A stretch of 64,000 nucleotides of DNA, from contig JAMFRP010000022.1 of NCBI GenBank assembly GCA_026224775.1, forward strand, positions 62,001 through 126,000, read 5' to 3'. A program made the translations under genes and the position numbers. A model generated the notes under the pieces. That model made no database searches, was not told the origin of the DNA, and saw only the letters and a program-made list of their open reading frames with translations. The stretch is from Bacteroidota bacterium (lineage in GTDB: Bacteria; Bacteroidota; Bacteroidia; Sphingobacteriales; Sphingobacteriaceae). Positions 1 to 10,102 of this stretch are shown here, in pieces; the first letter of the stretch is position 1; every line of letters starts with the position of its first letter.

Positions 1-280
1 CAACCGGCCCGGTAAGCCATAAACCCTGCGGTATCAGCACCACTCCTCCACCTTTGTTGCTGCAATCCGTAATCGCGTTATTGATACTTTCTGTATTTAG
101 AGTAGTGCCATCAGCTTTAGCGCCATATTTGATAATGTTAAATGTGTCAGTTTTGAATAACGGTTGTTCCGCTCTCGGTAAATTTTGCCATGAATATTTT
201 TCACCGCCTGTCTGCGCTATTATCTGTCTTGACAGTACAATAGCGAGTGATGACAATAATAATTTTTTGTTGATGTTCAT
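1..280 (-). CDS. GH28 polygalacturonase-like protein, N-terminal part (runs off left edge)
   Basis: Only the first 93 codons lie in the window. An ATG is followed by a secretion signal ending near IIAQ. The mature start contains FNIIKYGAKADG and then GGGVVLIPQG, the conserved opening of the right-handed beta-helix of GH28 polygalacturonases and related pectin-active enzymes. The catalytic aspartates lie further on and are outside the window, so activity cannot be judged. The gene starts 29 bp after the stop of the GH95 gene and reads the same way, so the two are probably co-transcribed. GH28 next to GH95 points to a pectic substrate; that is inference. Confidence 0.8.
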   Translation of the reverse strand, partial: MNINKKLLLSSLAIVLSRQIIAQTGGEKYSWQNLPRAEQPLFKTDTFNIIKYGAKADGTTLNTESINNAITDCSNKGGGVVLIPQGLWLTGPV

Positions 281-309
281 TTATATATAATTTCAGTATT
301 TAAGTTTTT

Positions 310-2787
310 TTAGTTGGCAACCAGGGTATATATTTTACCGGGCAGTGTATTAAAATCATAAACTTTTGTCGGTTCGAATGCCATACCTTTAAGCTGATCC
401 GGGTCGACAATTATGGGTTCTTTTATTTCGTTCACCGGGAATAATGGATTGGGATTTTGTCCACTTGCAGCTTTAAGCGAAAACTTGCTGGTCGGGTGCA
501 ACTTATTCGGTAATCGCAGGCGGCAATTACCACCCAGCCTGGACGTGATCATCAGTTTAGTGATCTTTCCTTTATCCCAGTCCATGTCTATTAGAAATCC
601 TCCTCTTGCGACGATGCCTTTGATCGAACCCTTATCCCATGCCGAAGGTAAGGCAGGCAATAAATGAATATCGCCGTCGTAGCTTTGCAGCAACATTTCT
701 GTTATACCGGCTGTACAGCCAAAGTTTCCATCGATTTGGAATGGAGGATGCGCATCAAACAGATTGGGATAGGTTCCCCCGCCACCTTCAATTTTACCTT
801 TCCATACAGGGGCCGGTTTTAATTCCTGCTTAATAAGTTCAAAAGCATGATCACCATCTAACTCCCGCGCCCAGAAATTCACCTTCCAACCCATAGACCA
901 GCCGGTTGACACATCTCCGCGACTAATCAGCATATTCCTGGCTGCTTCCATTAACTCCGGATGCCTGTAGGGAGATATCTGTTTACCCGGAAACAAACCA
1001 AACAATTGTGAAATATGGCGATGCTTATCGCCTTTTACATCCATATCATCAAGCCATTCCTGTAACTGGCCCCATTTACCAATATGCATTGGCGGTAAAC
1101 GGTCTTTTTTTGCTAAAAGCGTATCGGCAAATGCCTCATCTGTGTTCAATGCATGAGCAGCGGCGATTGTATTGGATAAAAGATCAAATACAATCTGGTT
1201 ATCCATTGTGGTGCCGGCCGTTAACGAAATCGCACCAACAGTTTTATCATGCATGAAGTCATGTTCAGGCGACATAGACGGCGATACAACCAGCCAATGG
1301 TGATCAGGATCTTCCTGCAACGCATCGACAAAGTACATCGAGGCGCCTCTAAGTATAGGGTATATTTCTTTTAAATAGACCTTATCGCCTGTAAAAAGAT
1401 AATGTTCCCACAAATGTTGGGTTAACCACGCGCCACCAGTAGGAAAAACACCATAAAACGCTTTATCAACCTGGCCAGAGATTCGCCATATATCTGTATT
1501 ATGATGTGCCATCCAGCCTCGGGCACCATACATTTCTGAGGCGCTTTGCCTGCCTGTAACTGAAAGGTCTTTAATCAATTGAATTAATGGTTCGGTAAGC
1601 TCGGAAAGATTCGTTTCCTCCGCGGGCCAATAATTCATTTCCGTATTGATGTTGATGGTATACTTCCCACCCCATGGCGGCGAATCTAATTCATTCCATT
1701 TACCCTGCAGATTAGCGGCCTGGTCTCCCGGTTGCGAACAGGAAATTAACAGATACCTGCCAAACTGATAAAATAACGGAACCAGGCCCAGGTCGCCGCC
1801 TCTATCAAAATCTTTAATTCTTTCATTTGTCGGCTTATCTGAACCAGCGTCCTCTCCCAATCGAAAATCTACACGGTTAAAATAACGCTGATAAAAAGCG
1901 ATATGATCTTTGATTGCCATATCATATGTTTTTTTTAAAGCCATACTCAGGAATCCTGCAGTCCGTTTTCCGGCATCGCCGCTTACATCATGGTAATTTT
2001 TAAAATTAGTGCCCATAGCAATATAAATGGTTACCGAGTTCGCATTTTTGACCGATAACACGGTATCATCCTGTATCATATTGCCGCCATCTGTTACCGC
2101 CTTTACCTGGGCCTGAAATTTAATAGCGCCATCGATACCACTTCTGGAATCGCCTCTTCCGTCCAGAATCAATTTGCCGTCCACAACTGCCACCTGGTAG
2201 TTATGCATTGGCGAATGCATAGACAGATTACAGGTAATTGCCCCTGGTTTATCGGCAGTAAGGTGAACGATCACAACCTGATCGGTAAACGAGACAAACA
2301 TCACTCGTTTATAACGGATGCCATTAACGCTATAACTAACCGATGATATCGCTTTGGAGATATCCAGATCACGGTAATAATCCTGTACAGTATCGTGGCC
2401 CGGAAATTGGATATACAAACTTCCTATGGTTTGATAGGGCATACCGTTTTGCTTTGAAAACATTTTATTGTTGGCAAGGCGCTGCGCTTCCACAAATTGT
2501 TTTCCGGCTACCAATTTTCTTAATTCCGGTATAACTGTTTTCACATCGGGGTTTACATTGTTATGCGGACCGCCAGCCCAAACAGTTTCCTCATTTAATT
2601 GGATACGCTCAACGCCCGGCGTACCAAACACCATCGCGGCAAGCCTTCCATTTCCGATAGGGAGCGCTTCATTCCAATTGGCAGCCGGTTTATTATACCA
2701 AAGTTTCAGGTCCTGCTGCGCCAGCGCAGGACTTACAACTAACAGCAGGCAGCTAGAAAAGACGATTAAAGTCTTAAAAATTTTCAT
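310..2787 (-). CDS. GH95 family glycoside hydrolase (alpha-L-fucosidase/galactosidase type)
   Basis: The 825-residue product has a signal peptide (about 1-24) and the full GH95 layout: N-terminal beta-sandwich, (alpha/alpha)6 barrel and C-terminal beta domain. Residues matching the known catalytic set of Bifidobacterium AfcA are visible: N379 and N381 in the TININTEMNYW motif, E577 in QLQEWLDD, and D686 in FQIDGNFG. The family removes alpha-1,2-L-fucose, and some members release alpha-L-galactose; the sequence does not decide which. The protein is probably periplasmic or surface exposed. The gene lies beyond the strong terminator that ends the SusC1/D1 unit. I saw no TAnnTTTG box directly upstream, so its promoter is unresolved. 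A second GH95 is cut by the right edge of the window. Confidence 0.92.
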   Translation of the reverse strand: MKIFKTLIVFSSCLLLVVSPALAQQDLKLWYNKPAANWNEALPIGNGRLAAMVFGTPGVERIQLNEETVWAGGPHNNVNPDVKTVIPELRKLVAGKQFVEAQRLANNKMFSKQNGMPYQTIGSLYIQFPGHDTVQDYYRDLDISKAISSVSYSVNGIRYKRVMFVSFTDQVVIVHLTADKPGAITCNLSMHSPMHNYQVAVVDGKLILDGRGDSRSGIDGAIKFQAQVKAVTDGGNMIQDDTVLSVKNANSVTIYIAMGTNFKNYHDVSGDAGKRTAGFLSMALKKTYDMAIKDHIAFYQRYFNRVDFRLGEDAGSDKPTNERIKDFDRGGDLGLVPLFYQFGRYLLISCSQPGDQAANLQGKWNELDSPPWGGKYTININTEMNYWPAEETNLSELTEPLIQLIKDLSVTGRQSASEMYGARGWMAHHNTDIWRISGQVDKAFYGVFPTGGAWLTQHLWEHYLFTGDKVYLKEIYPILRGASMYFVDALQEDPDHHWLVVSPSMSPEHDFMHDKTVGAISLTAGTTMDNQIVFDLLSNTIAAAHALNTDEAFADTLLAKKDRLPPMHIGKWGQLQEWLDDMDVKGDKHRHISQLFGLFPGKQISPYRHPELMEAARNMLISRGDVSTGWSMGWKVNFWARELDGDHAFELIKQELKPAPVWKGKIEGGGGTYPNLFDAHPPFQIDGNFGCTAGITEMLLQSYDGDIHLLPALPSAWDKGSIKGIVARGGFLIDMDWDKGKITKLMITSRLGGNCRLRLPNKLHPTSKFSLKAASGQNPNPLFPVNEIKEPIIVDPDQLKGMAFEPTKVYDFNTLPGKIYTLVAN

Positions 2788-2962
2788 TAATTGTTTTTAA
2801 GTCGTTTAGCGTATCCCATCTATCCATTTTGTTTTATTTTTTCTCCGTCCTTGTGTCATTTACAGCATCTTTTAGGTGTAAGGCAAAGCAAGCCCCGGAT
2901 AATCTGCCATATTTCTATTCATTAAATAATCACATCAAGCATAACTAATCACCTGTAGATCA

Positions 2963-3002
2963 ACAAATAACAAAGGCAGTATATACTGCCTTTGTTATTT
3001 GT
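2963..3002 (-). terminator. Perfect 20-bp palindrome downstream of SusD1
   Basis: The arms are 20 bp and fully complementary without a separate loop (ACAAATAACAAAGGCAGTAT and its reverse complement). The palindrome begins 12 bp beyond the SusD1 stop. Its AT-rich outer ends give T runs in both directions. It most likely ends the ferritin-SusC1-SusD1 transcript and separates it from GH95. The 175 bp between it and GH95 hold no other feature I could support. Confidence 0.8.
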
Positions 3003-3013
3003 ACAATGTTTAA

Positions 3014-4939
3014 TTAATAGCCGTAATTATTACCACCAAGAGACGGGTTATTAATTAAGGTTTGAGAGTAGTATGGTAATAATTCGCTATGATTGGTTTT
3101 AAACGCATAAGCAAATATTGACGTAAAGCTTGTGTTGATGCCACTATATCCAAGCCAGGATACTTTAGTAGTTAGCGTGGTGGTATTTCCTGCTATAGTT
3201 AAATCAACAGGTGCCTTTGCAGGGGCAGGTTGGTATAATGAATTAGCCCATAAACCCTTACCAGCACCAGCGCCGTTGGCAGGGCTCCAATAACTGTCAT
3301 CCCCTTTAAAATCAGCATTATAATACATCGTTTTGGGTAAATTAGCACTTATACAATAAGCCGGAGGCGGGGCCATATAAGATGGCGGGTTCATCGCCAG
3401 GGGCGTTGCCGCGCCCATATTGGCTAAATTCGCCTTTGTTTCATTAATAGCAGCAGTGAGCAGGTTCCATCTTATCAGGTCATATTTCCTGACCGCCTCA
3501 CTTCCGAATTCAAGCATGCGCTCCCGAACAATATATTTAAAAAAACCGGTGTAATCATTGGGTATAGGGGGTACCAGGCTGGCATTACCGCTATGCGCCC
3601 GTGTACTTACCTCTTTAACGGCGGCAATGTCAGCAGCTGACGGGGCTCCATTAATTTCATTATCAGCCTCAGCATACATCAACAACACATCTGAAAACCG
3701 TTGAATAACCCAGTTAAGTCCCAAGTTTGACGGCGATGTAGGGTTCGCCGGGAACGCCGGGTTCGTTAGCCATTCTTTTCTCCATTTGCCATCAACTATA
3801 GCATTGATGCTATGCCCTTTGCGTGTCACATAGTCAGTATTCGTTTCAAAAGGCACACAGGTTACATCCCTTCTTACATCGGTTGAATCAAACATATAGA
3901 AATAGGTAGGCATAATAGCTAAAGATCCGCCGCCAACGGTGCCAAATTTTGTACCATTATAGGTACCAAGCTTACTGTCGCTTGTCGAGGTCGCGCCTCC
4001 CATCGCTACCTGGAACATAATTTCTCCGCTGGGGTCATTTCCGTTATGCCCGCATATATAAGTTTGCCAAACAGCCTTATAACTGGGATCAAGAGTATGC
4101 TCATCCCGCCTGGCCAATAGATCAGAACATTCGCTAAAAGCAATTTTATAATAAGTCAAATAATCGCTGCCGCGCTCCATCACCCCACTTTTTGCCCTTA
4201 GGGAGTATCCTCCTCTGAACAAAGCGATCCTTGCTCTTAGTGCTTTTACAGTACCTTTGGTGATGCGCTGGTCAACCGGATCTCCAACTGTTCCAACGTC
4301 GGTGCGCCATGGAACCAGGTTTTCGGCGACTAACAAATCGTTTAAAATATGATTGTATATGGTATCCCTGTCTGTTTTAGGTAAAAATAAGTTGGTTTGA
4401 AACTGAGATGGTATCCACTGTGCCGGAACATCTCCCCAGTTACGGATGAGCTCAAAATAATACTGAGCCCTTAACGTTAATGATTCTCCATAAAGCCTTT
4501 TAAGCTCGCCTTGTTCCATCGGCGTGCCGCTAGTGTATTGTGGCATGCGCGGGATGTAATAAATACACAGATTTGATCTTTCAATACCCTGGTAAGACTG
4601 AGCCATTATGGGTTGTAGCTGGGCATTATTGGAAGTCAGGTTATATCTGGCAATATCCCTCCTGTCATTATCCTGGGTATTACCACCTGCCCCCATCATC
4701 TCATCGCTATCATAAGGATAATACATGCTGATCCTAATGCCGTAGCCATAATCGCCGGTTAAGCTGTTATATGCACCCATTACAGCTGTACGCGCAAGGG
4801 TAACGCTTCCAAAAGTAATTTCCGGACTAAAAGTAGATAAGGGGTTAGGACTGATATATTTTTTACATGAATTTATAAATAGTATGGCAATCGGTATCAT
4901 CATTAAAAATGATGTTAATGTTAGAAATTTAGTTTTCAT
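3014..4939 (-). CDS. SusD/RagB-family outer-membrane lipoprotein (SusD1)
   Basis: About 641 residues. A TTG lies two codons upstream, but the ATG used here gives a clean lipoprotein signal ending in FINSC (lipidated C25). The body has the SusD fold signatures: TPR-like segments (LRAQYYFELIRNWGDVP, VKALRARIALF) and a C-terminal RagB-type region with RFSDVLLMYAEADNEING and VRERMLEFGSEAVRKYDLIRWN. SusD proteins cap the SusC porin and bind glycan at the cell surface. The start lies 14 bp after the SusC1 stop, the usual pairing. A strong palindromic terminator follows. The ligand cannot be read from the sequence. Confidence 0.95.
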   Translation of the reverse strand: MKTKFLTLTSFLMMIPIAILFINSCKKYISPNPLSTFSPEITFGSVTLARTAVMGAYNSLTGDYGYGIRISMYYPYDSDEMMGAGGNTQDNDRRDIARYNLTSNNAQLQPIMAQSYQGIERSNLCIYYIPRMPQYTSGTPMEQGELKRLYGESLTLRAQYYFELIRNWGDVPAQWIPSQFQTNLFLPKTDRDTIYNHILNDLLVAENLVPWRTDVGTVGDPVDQRITKGTVKALRARIALFRGGYSLRAKSGVMERGSDYLTYYKIAFSECSDLLARRDEHTLDPSYKAVWQTYICGHNGNDPSGEIMFQVAMGGATSTSDSKLGTYNGTKFGTVGGGSLAIMPTYFYMFDSTDVRRDVTCVPFETNTDYVTRKGHSINAIVDGKWRKEWLTNPAFPANPTSPSNLGLNWVIQRFSDVLLMYAEADNEINGAPSAADIAAVKEVSTRAHSGNASLVPPIPNDYTGFFKYIVRERMLEFGSEAVRKYDLIRWNLLTAAINETKANLANMGAATPLAMNPPSYMAPPPAYCISANLPKTMYYNADFKGDDSYWSPANGAGAGKGLWANSLYQPAPAKAPVDLTIAGNTTTLTTKVSWLGYSGINTSFTSIFAYAFKTNHSELLPYYSQTLINNPSLGGNNYGY

Positions 4940-4953
4940 ATTCAATATTTTAT

Positions 4954-7900
4954 TTAGAATGAAACATTTACGCCAGTTATGAAAGTGCGGCTTTTCGGAT
5001 AAGCAGAATAATCAACGCCCGGTGTTAAAGTAGTGTTACGCCTGGTGCTCACTTCGGGATCATAGCCGCTATAACCTGTTATCGTGCCCAAATTATTGCC
5101 GGTAATGTAAATCCTGAAGTTGGTAAGACTTAATTTCCCTAATAACACCTTAGGAAAAGTATACCCAATTGATATATTATTAATTCTGATAAAAGAACCA
5201 TTTTCGACTGCGAACGACTGCGGATAAGTATATTCTATACCTGTTACCGGTATCCAATATTTTGCATTGCCATTAACAGCGTTCAATTGCGCCGGAGACA
5301 CACCGATTACCGTGGTTGGATTAGTTAAAACCCGTTGCAGGTATTGGCCAGTGTTGGGATCAGATACTACCCAGCGGTTATTGAAGATAGAAAGGAGGTT
5401 GGCACCATTTTCATATTCGCTGGTAAACTCCAGTTTATTGTCATTATACACCTGGTTTCCATAATCGAAATTAAGGAATATGCTCATATCAAAGTTTTTG
5501 TACCGGAACGTTTGGTTTAACCCTCCTACAAATTTTGGCAACGCGTGGCCAATAACGGTTTCATCATTAACATCGATTTTCCCATCGTGGTTCAGATCTT
5601 TAAATTTTTGAGTTCCGGGCTGTATTGTGGTTGATGAAATACTGGAAGTTGGCACACCTGGTTTTAAACCCAGGTATTGTGTTGTAGCCCACGGATTATT
5701 CCTGTCGGTGTAAGGAGCGGTATAAAAATCCGACGGTTTGTAGTATCCATCGTTAACCAGGCCATACATTGTTCCTACTTCCTGGCCAACCTTTACAATA
5801 TAATCTGCGGGTCCGTTAGAACTGCTGTACCAGCCAGAATTTGCTGAAAACTGGGTCTGATCGCCCAAACTCAATATAGTGTTTTTATTAAATGATATAT
5901 TAAAACTGGAGTTCCATGAGAAATTACGTGATTGAATAATGTTAGCTTGTAAGGTAAACTCCAAGCCTTTATTACCTGTTGAACCCACATTCTGAAACTG
6001 GGTGCTATAGCCGGTATTTAAGGGTATGGTATTATTTATCAATAATTTAGTGGTTACATTATCATAGGCATCAACGGTTAACTGTATGCGGCCTTTTAAA
6101 AAGCCCATATCTAAGCCCAGGTTTTTAGACTTTAGTGTCTCCCATTGAAGATCAGGGTTATTTAAGGTGCTGCCAGGTGCCAGACCAAGCGCCCCCGCGT
6201 TGTTTAAATAGTAATTTTTACCTGTTGAATATGCCGGATCATAGGAATAGGGCGTGATCCGGTTATTGCCAGATGAACCATAGGTGAACCTTAGTTTCAA
6301 TTCAGAAAAAACATTCTGATTTTTCATAAAATCCTCCTGTATGATGCGCCATGCAGCAGATGCCGATGGGAAATAGCCCCATTTTCTATCAGGCCCGAAG
6401 ATAGAGCTCCCATCAGCCCGTACAGTTAATGACAAAATGTACCGTTCATTATAAGTGTAATTGGCCCTCGAAAAGAATGACAGGGTATGCACAGGTACTT
6501 CCGATGACGTGGGTGTGGGTTCCGTATAACCAGGGGGAGCCGAGGCTAGACCGAGGTTGGCAAAAGCTTCATCGGGCGTTAAACCAACAGGAAAATAGCG
6601 CAGGCTAATGTAATTCGATTTAGTATCTGTTTGATAAAACTCCTGCCCCGCCAGGAAGTCGAAACTGCCCTTTGAGTGCAGGAATGACGGATTGTTGTAA
6701 TCAATGGTATTGGAGTTATCAAATGTAGTTACCTGCCCTGTTGTTAAGGTTAACGTAGGCATTAGCAGGTTGGTTTGCGCGTCTGCGTTAAGCGTATCAT
6801 TGTACGCCCTGGCCACCGTATTATAAATATCATAACCGATGGTAGACCTGAATGTCACATTTTTTACGATATTGTAAGTAATATTTCCGTTGATATCGGT
6901 AGTGTTTGCCTTGTTTTGACGATAAGTTGCCGGTAAAAGCTGTAATGGGTTGACCAACGTAAGTCCGTTTCCAGGGTTGGAGGCATATAATGCCGGATCA
7001 AAGTCGCTTTCACTCAGCCCGGATGCCAGAAAGGGTGGATACCGGACAATCTGCCGCAGATTGTTAGTTCCTGAGCCTCCTACATCCGAGGTTCCGGCAC
7101 CATCAATAACCTGCTGACTATAACGCACATTAAAACCCGCCGATAGCCGTTCATTAACCTGTTGATTAAACCGGAAGTTCAGCAGTTGGCGATTATAATC
7201 CGATCCTAATAATATGCCTTGCTGGCCATTATCGGTCACACTCAAATTGAACTGTGTTTTCTCCGTTCCACCTGACAGACTCAGATTTTGTGTTTGTTGA
7301 ATAGCTTTCCGGCCAAACATCACATTCTGCCAATCAATCCCCGGTTGTCCCTGATAGGTTTTGATCGTATCAAAATTATAGCCCACCCTGGTGTATCTGT
7401 CAATAATAGAAGAGTCGCCAGTTAGTTTATACCTATCATACATCGCCATGATGTATTGGTAAGGATTCATAACACTTAATTCCTTAGCCAATTTTGAGAC
7501 GCCTACAAAAGCATTATAATTAACCGTTATTTTGCCGTTAGTATTTCTACCGCCCTTGGTTGTAATTAAAATAACCCCGTTAGATCCCCTCGAACCGTAA
7601 ATTGCTGTTGAGGCAGCATCTTTAAGTACATCTATCGTAGCGATGTCCTGTGGCGAAATAACGGTCAAGGCATTATCAACCTGAACACCATCAACAATAA
7701 AAAGCGGGGAACCGCTTTGGGTAATCGAATTCCGGCCGCGGATGTTAATGTCAGCTGGCGCTCCCGGAGCACCTTCTGAAACGGTGATCTGTACTCCCGC
7801 GAGCCTGCCTTCCAATGCCTCAGCCAGTGAATTAGTCGGTACATCTTTTAAGTCTTTGTTTGTTATCGATGAAACGGCTCCAGGGAGTTCGCTACGCCTT

Positions 7901-8244
7901 ACGGAGGCATAACCTATAGCCACAACTTCATCCAGTTGCCTTGAATCACTTTCCATACTAATCTTAAAGCTTGTGCTGGTGGCCAGCGGTTCTTCACGGT
8001 TTTTATAGCCAACCGAATGAAAAACCAGGATACTTTCGGGCTTATCCGGAACTGTCATCTTAAATTTGCCGTTAATATCGGTTTGGGTTCCGATCGAAGT
8101 ACCTTTAACCGTTACCGAAGCACTAACCAACGGATCTTTCGTTGTTTTGTCGGTAACTGTCCCAGATATTTGCCGGGTTTGTGCTTGTGCTTTTACAAAT
8201 AAAATTGTTAACACAAGCATCAGCAGTAGTAAGTTTTTCTTCAT
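4954..8244 (-). CDS. SusC/RagA-family TonB-dependent outer-membrane transporter (SusC1)
   Basis: 1096 residues. After the signal peptide (to about 22) comes a carboxypeptidase-regulatory-like domain (ISGTVTDKTTKDPLVSASV). A TonB plug follows, with the typical SusC stretch from LSEALEGRLAGVQ-like residues to PLFIVDGVQVDN, then a 22-strand barrel with a C-terminal aromatic/hydrophobic end (GVNVSF). It imports oligosaccharides together with SusD1. No -7 box was found in the 66 bp between it and the upstream ferritin-like gene. The nearest convincing promoter is the one before the ferritin pair, so I infer a four-gene transcript ferritin-ferritin-SusC1-SusD1. Confidence 0.96.
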   Translation of the reverse strand: MKKNLLLLMLVLTILFVKAQAQTRQISGTVTDKTTKDPLVSASVTVKGTSIGTQTDINGKFKMTVPDKPESILVFHSVGYKNREEPLATSTSFKISMESDSRQLDEVVAIGYASVRRSELPGAVSSITNKDLKDVPTNSLAEALEGRLAGVQITVSEGAPGAPADINIRGRNSITQSGSPLFIVDGVQVDNALTVISPQDIATIDVLKDAASTAIYGSRGSNGVILITTKGGRNTNGKITVNYNAFVGVSKLAKELSVMNPYQYIMAMYDRYKLTGDSSIIDRYTRVGYNFDTIKTYQGQPGIDWQNVMFGRKAIQQTQNLSLSGGTEKTQFNLSVTDNGQQGILLGSDYNRQLLNFRFNQQVNERLSAGFNVRYSQQVIDGAGTSDVGGSGTNNLRQIVRYPPFLASGLSESDFDPALYASNPGNGLTLVNPLQLLPATYRQNKANTTDINGNITYNIVKNVTFRSTIGYDIYNTVARAYNDTLNADAQTNLLMPTLTLTTGQVTTFDNSNTIDYNNPSFLHSKGSFDFLAGQEFYQTDTKSNYISLRYFPVGLTPDEAFANLGLASAPPGYTEPTPTSSEVPVHTLSFFSRANYTYNERYILSLTVRADGSSIFGPDRKWGYFPSASAAWRIIQEDFMKNQNVFSELKLRFTYGSSGNNRITPYSYDPAYSTGKNYYLNNAGALGLAPGSTLNNPDLQWETLKSKNLGLDMGFLKGRIQLTVDAYDNVTTKLLINNTIPLNTGYSTQFQNVGSTGNKGLEFTLQANIIQSRNFSWNSSFNISFNKNTILSLGDQTQFSANSGWYSSSNGPADYIVKVGQEVGTMYGLVNDGYYKPSDFYTAPYTDRNNPWATTQYLGLKPGVPTSSISSTTIQPGTQKFKDLNHDGKIDVNDETVIGHALPKFVGGLNQTFRYKNFDMSIFLNFDYGNQVYNDNKLEFTSEYENGANLLSIFNNRWVVSDPNTGQYLQRVLTNPTTVIGVSPAQLNAVNGNAKYWIPVTGIEYTYPQSFAVENGSFIRINNISIGYTFPKVLLGKLSLTNFRIYITGNNLGTITGYSGYDPEVSTRRNTTLTPGVDYSAYPKSRTFITGVNVSF

Positions 8245-8310
8245 ATTAAGGTTTAATTAGCCAGATATTTTTTAGTAATTAATACATATCTATTGGTAAT
8301 AATATTTTAA

Positions 8311-9159
8311 TTATTTAACTCCGAAGGGTGTAACCAGCGACAATACCTGGGCCAGCGTTAACGGTTCGTCAAACGCTTCGGTAGCAGCGTTAACAGCCAC
8401 TGTTCCGTTTAGCGCATTCAAACTGGTTATAGTTATATTATCCTGAATTACATTGTCCTCACCAACATAGTTGTTAAATAAATTGGCGTTACCTGTATCA
8501 TTTGCCCCGGTTATCCACGGCTTTATGGTTGCCGGGCCGGCAGGCCGCAAACTGCGTAGCTGGCGTATGGTTGCCGCGTGACGTGCTTCAACCGAATGGA
8601 TGGACAACGCTGCTGTAAGCACAGTTTGATTACCAATTAAACCAGGCACCTGCCCCTTGTAAGCACGCACACCCGTATCTTCAAAGCCATTAGCAACCGC
8701 TAAAAATGTATCATAATTGGTAAATACTGTTGAAAAAAGGCCGCCTGCAGTAAAATCATAGGTGCCATTTGTACCTTGTGTAGTTTGCAATATTGCTGAG
8801 CTGCCAAGCGTAGTTTGTAAAAAAACAACATGTGCTTTCTCCTGGGTCGACATCGTGGTAATTGCCGTGGTATCTCCACCCGTCGGAACTAAACTTTTCG
8901 CGGCTAATCCCTGGGTGTAAAAGGCTGATTCTAAAAACTCCAGCTTTAATGCAAAATTCAGGATGTCGGTTACTGATTGAGGCAATGTTTGTCCGTATGC
9001 TTTTTGAAAAATAGTTCCCATAGCAAAAGGTAAAGCAGCTACGGCAACTTTTGAACCAAAACTGGTTATGTTTTTAATTGCAGCACGACGGGGGTTGATC
9101 CGGTCACGAAAATCCGGATCCGCTTTTTCTATTTCTTCAAGTATGTTAAAAATATTCAT
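8311..9159 (-). CDS. Ferritin-like (Ferritin_2) domain protein, second of a pair
   Basis: 282 residues with a four-helix ferritin-like domain from about 65 to 205. All six expected di-iron ligands are present: E74, E107 with H110, E160, and E191 with H194 (motifs LKLEFLESAFY, EKAH, GFEDTG, SVEARH). The N-terminus carries a hydrophobic segment (about 33-48) preceded by basic residues, so the protein is probably exported or membrane-tethered. The family is widespread in Bacteroidota, and its reaction is not established; oxidative or desiccation stress roles have been proposed. It starts 11 bp after its paralogue and ends 66 bp before SusC1, all on one strand. Placement inside a SusCD unit is unusual. 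Confidence 0.88.
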   Translation of the reverse strand: MNIFNILEEIEKADPDFRDRINPRRAAIKNITSFGSKVAVAALPFAMGTIFQKAYGQTLPQSVTDILNFALKLEFLESAFYTQGLAAKSLVPTGGDTTAITTMSTQEKAHVVFLQTTLGSSAILQTTQGTNGTYDFTAGGLFSTVFTNYDTFLAVANGFEDTGVRAYKGQVPGLIGNQTVLTAALSIHSVEARHAATIRQLRSLRPAGPATIKPWITGANDTGNANLFNNYVGEDNVIQDNITITSLNALNGTVAVNAATEAFDEPLTLAQVLSLVTPFGVK

Positions 9160-9170
9160 AGTGTGACTGA

Positions 9171-9929
9171 TTAAGGTAGTTTAGTTGCTGTTAAATTAAC
9201 CGTTATGTATTGGTTTACCGTAGGCAATACCTGAGACGGTAATCGTGATACTTCCAGCCCGTTATATGGATTGGCAACATTATTAAGTGCAGAAGGCTGA
9301 ATTACAGTAGCATCGGCAAAGGTGGAAAACGGCGAAGCGGTACCGGTTGTTAATATATTACGAATGGCTGCCGAGTGGCGCGCTTCTACCGAAACAATTT
9401 TGGCCACAATTGTCAGATTTACGGCATCCTGAATAAGATATGCAATGCCATTATAGGCAGCAACGCCCAAATCTTCAAACCCTTTGGCGGCATCAAGCAC
9501 ATTTGTCCTGTCGGCAAAGTTAATCTGACTAAAATCAGCCACCAGTGCGGCCAGGGCCCCGCTTCCTAAAGCCGCTTTATAAAAAGCCCTGTGCGCTATT
9601 TCGTGATCCCTGATGTCGGTAAGAATTGCCGTCTCAGCCGCAGTTATACCTGTATAGGGTGCAGCAATAACCTGGGTATAAAATGCTGCTTCCAATTGTT
9701 CCAGGGCATAAGCATAATTTAAAATGCCGGTGTCTCCACTGCCTAAATCGACCGTATTTTTATTTACCGGGCTATTGCCTGCAGACTTTTTACACGACGA
9801 TCCTACCAAACCTAATATTGCAGCGCCAGCACCAGCATATTTAAAAAAGGTTCTCCTTTCCATCCCGGTTTTTTGTCCTCCGGAATCATCGCTGTTTAAA
9901 TGATTGGTTTGCGTATTAGTTTTTTCCAT
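9171..9929 (-). CDS. Ferritin-like (Ferritin_2) domain protein with Tat-like lipoprotein signal, first of a pair
   Basis: 252 residues. The N-terminus has ERRTFFKYAG followed by a hydrophobic stretch and GSSC (C46), which reads as a twin-arginine signal combined with a lipobox. A Tat route would fit a protein that folds around metal in the cytoplasm. The ferritin-like bundle keeps E77, E110 with H113, E152, and E182 with H185, the standard di-iron set. It is the first gene after the operator-promoter at 10185-10245, with an inferred leader of about 250 nt. Its function in a carbohydrate locus is unknown; it could supply redox chemistry or merely be co-expressed. The two ferritin-like proteins are paralogues with the same motif order. 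Confidence 0.88.
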   Translation of the reverse strand: MEKTNTQTNHLNSDDSGGQKTGMERRTFFKYAGAGAAILGLVGSSCKKSAGNSPVNKNTVDLGSGDTGILNYAYALEQLEAAFYTQVIAAPYTGITAAETAILTDIRDHEIAHRAFYKAALGSGALAALVADFSQINFADRTNVLDAAKGFEDLGVAAYNGIAYLIQDAVNLTIVAKIVSVEARHSAAIRNILTTGTASPFSTFADATVIQPSALNNVANPYNGLEVSRLPSQVLPTVNQYITVNLTATKLP

Positions 9930-10080
9930 AATTAATTGATTTTCGGGTTATATAATTGGTTTTAATTGGTCAATTGATTTTAGGTTGCAGTAGCATTTCC
10001 CAGTAGAGGCGGTTGCCCAAATTACACGACTGATAAAAGCGAATACAACGGTTGATGCGCTTTTAATTATTTTCCAAATT

Positions 10081-10102
10081 CATCAGTCTTAAAACACTGA
10101 TG
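10081..10102 (-). other. Hairpin in the inferred 5' leader of the ferritin-SusC1 transcript
   Basis: CATCAGT and ACTGATG form a 7-bp stem with an 8-nt loop. It lies within the roughly 250-nt untranslated leader predicted from the -7 box at 10185-10192, with a self-complementary ATATGATCATAT close by. It may be a leader structure or chance; no known riboswitch was recognised. Confidence 0.3.
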
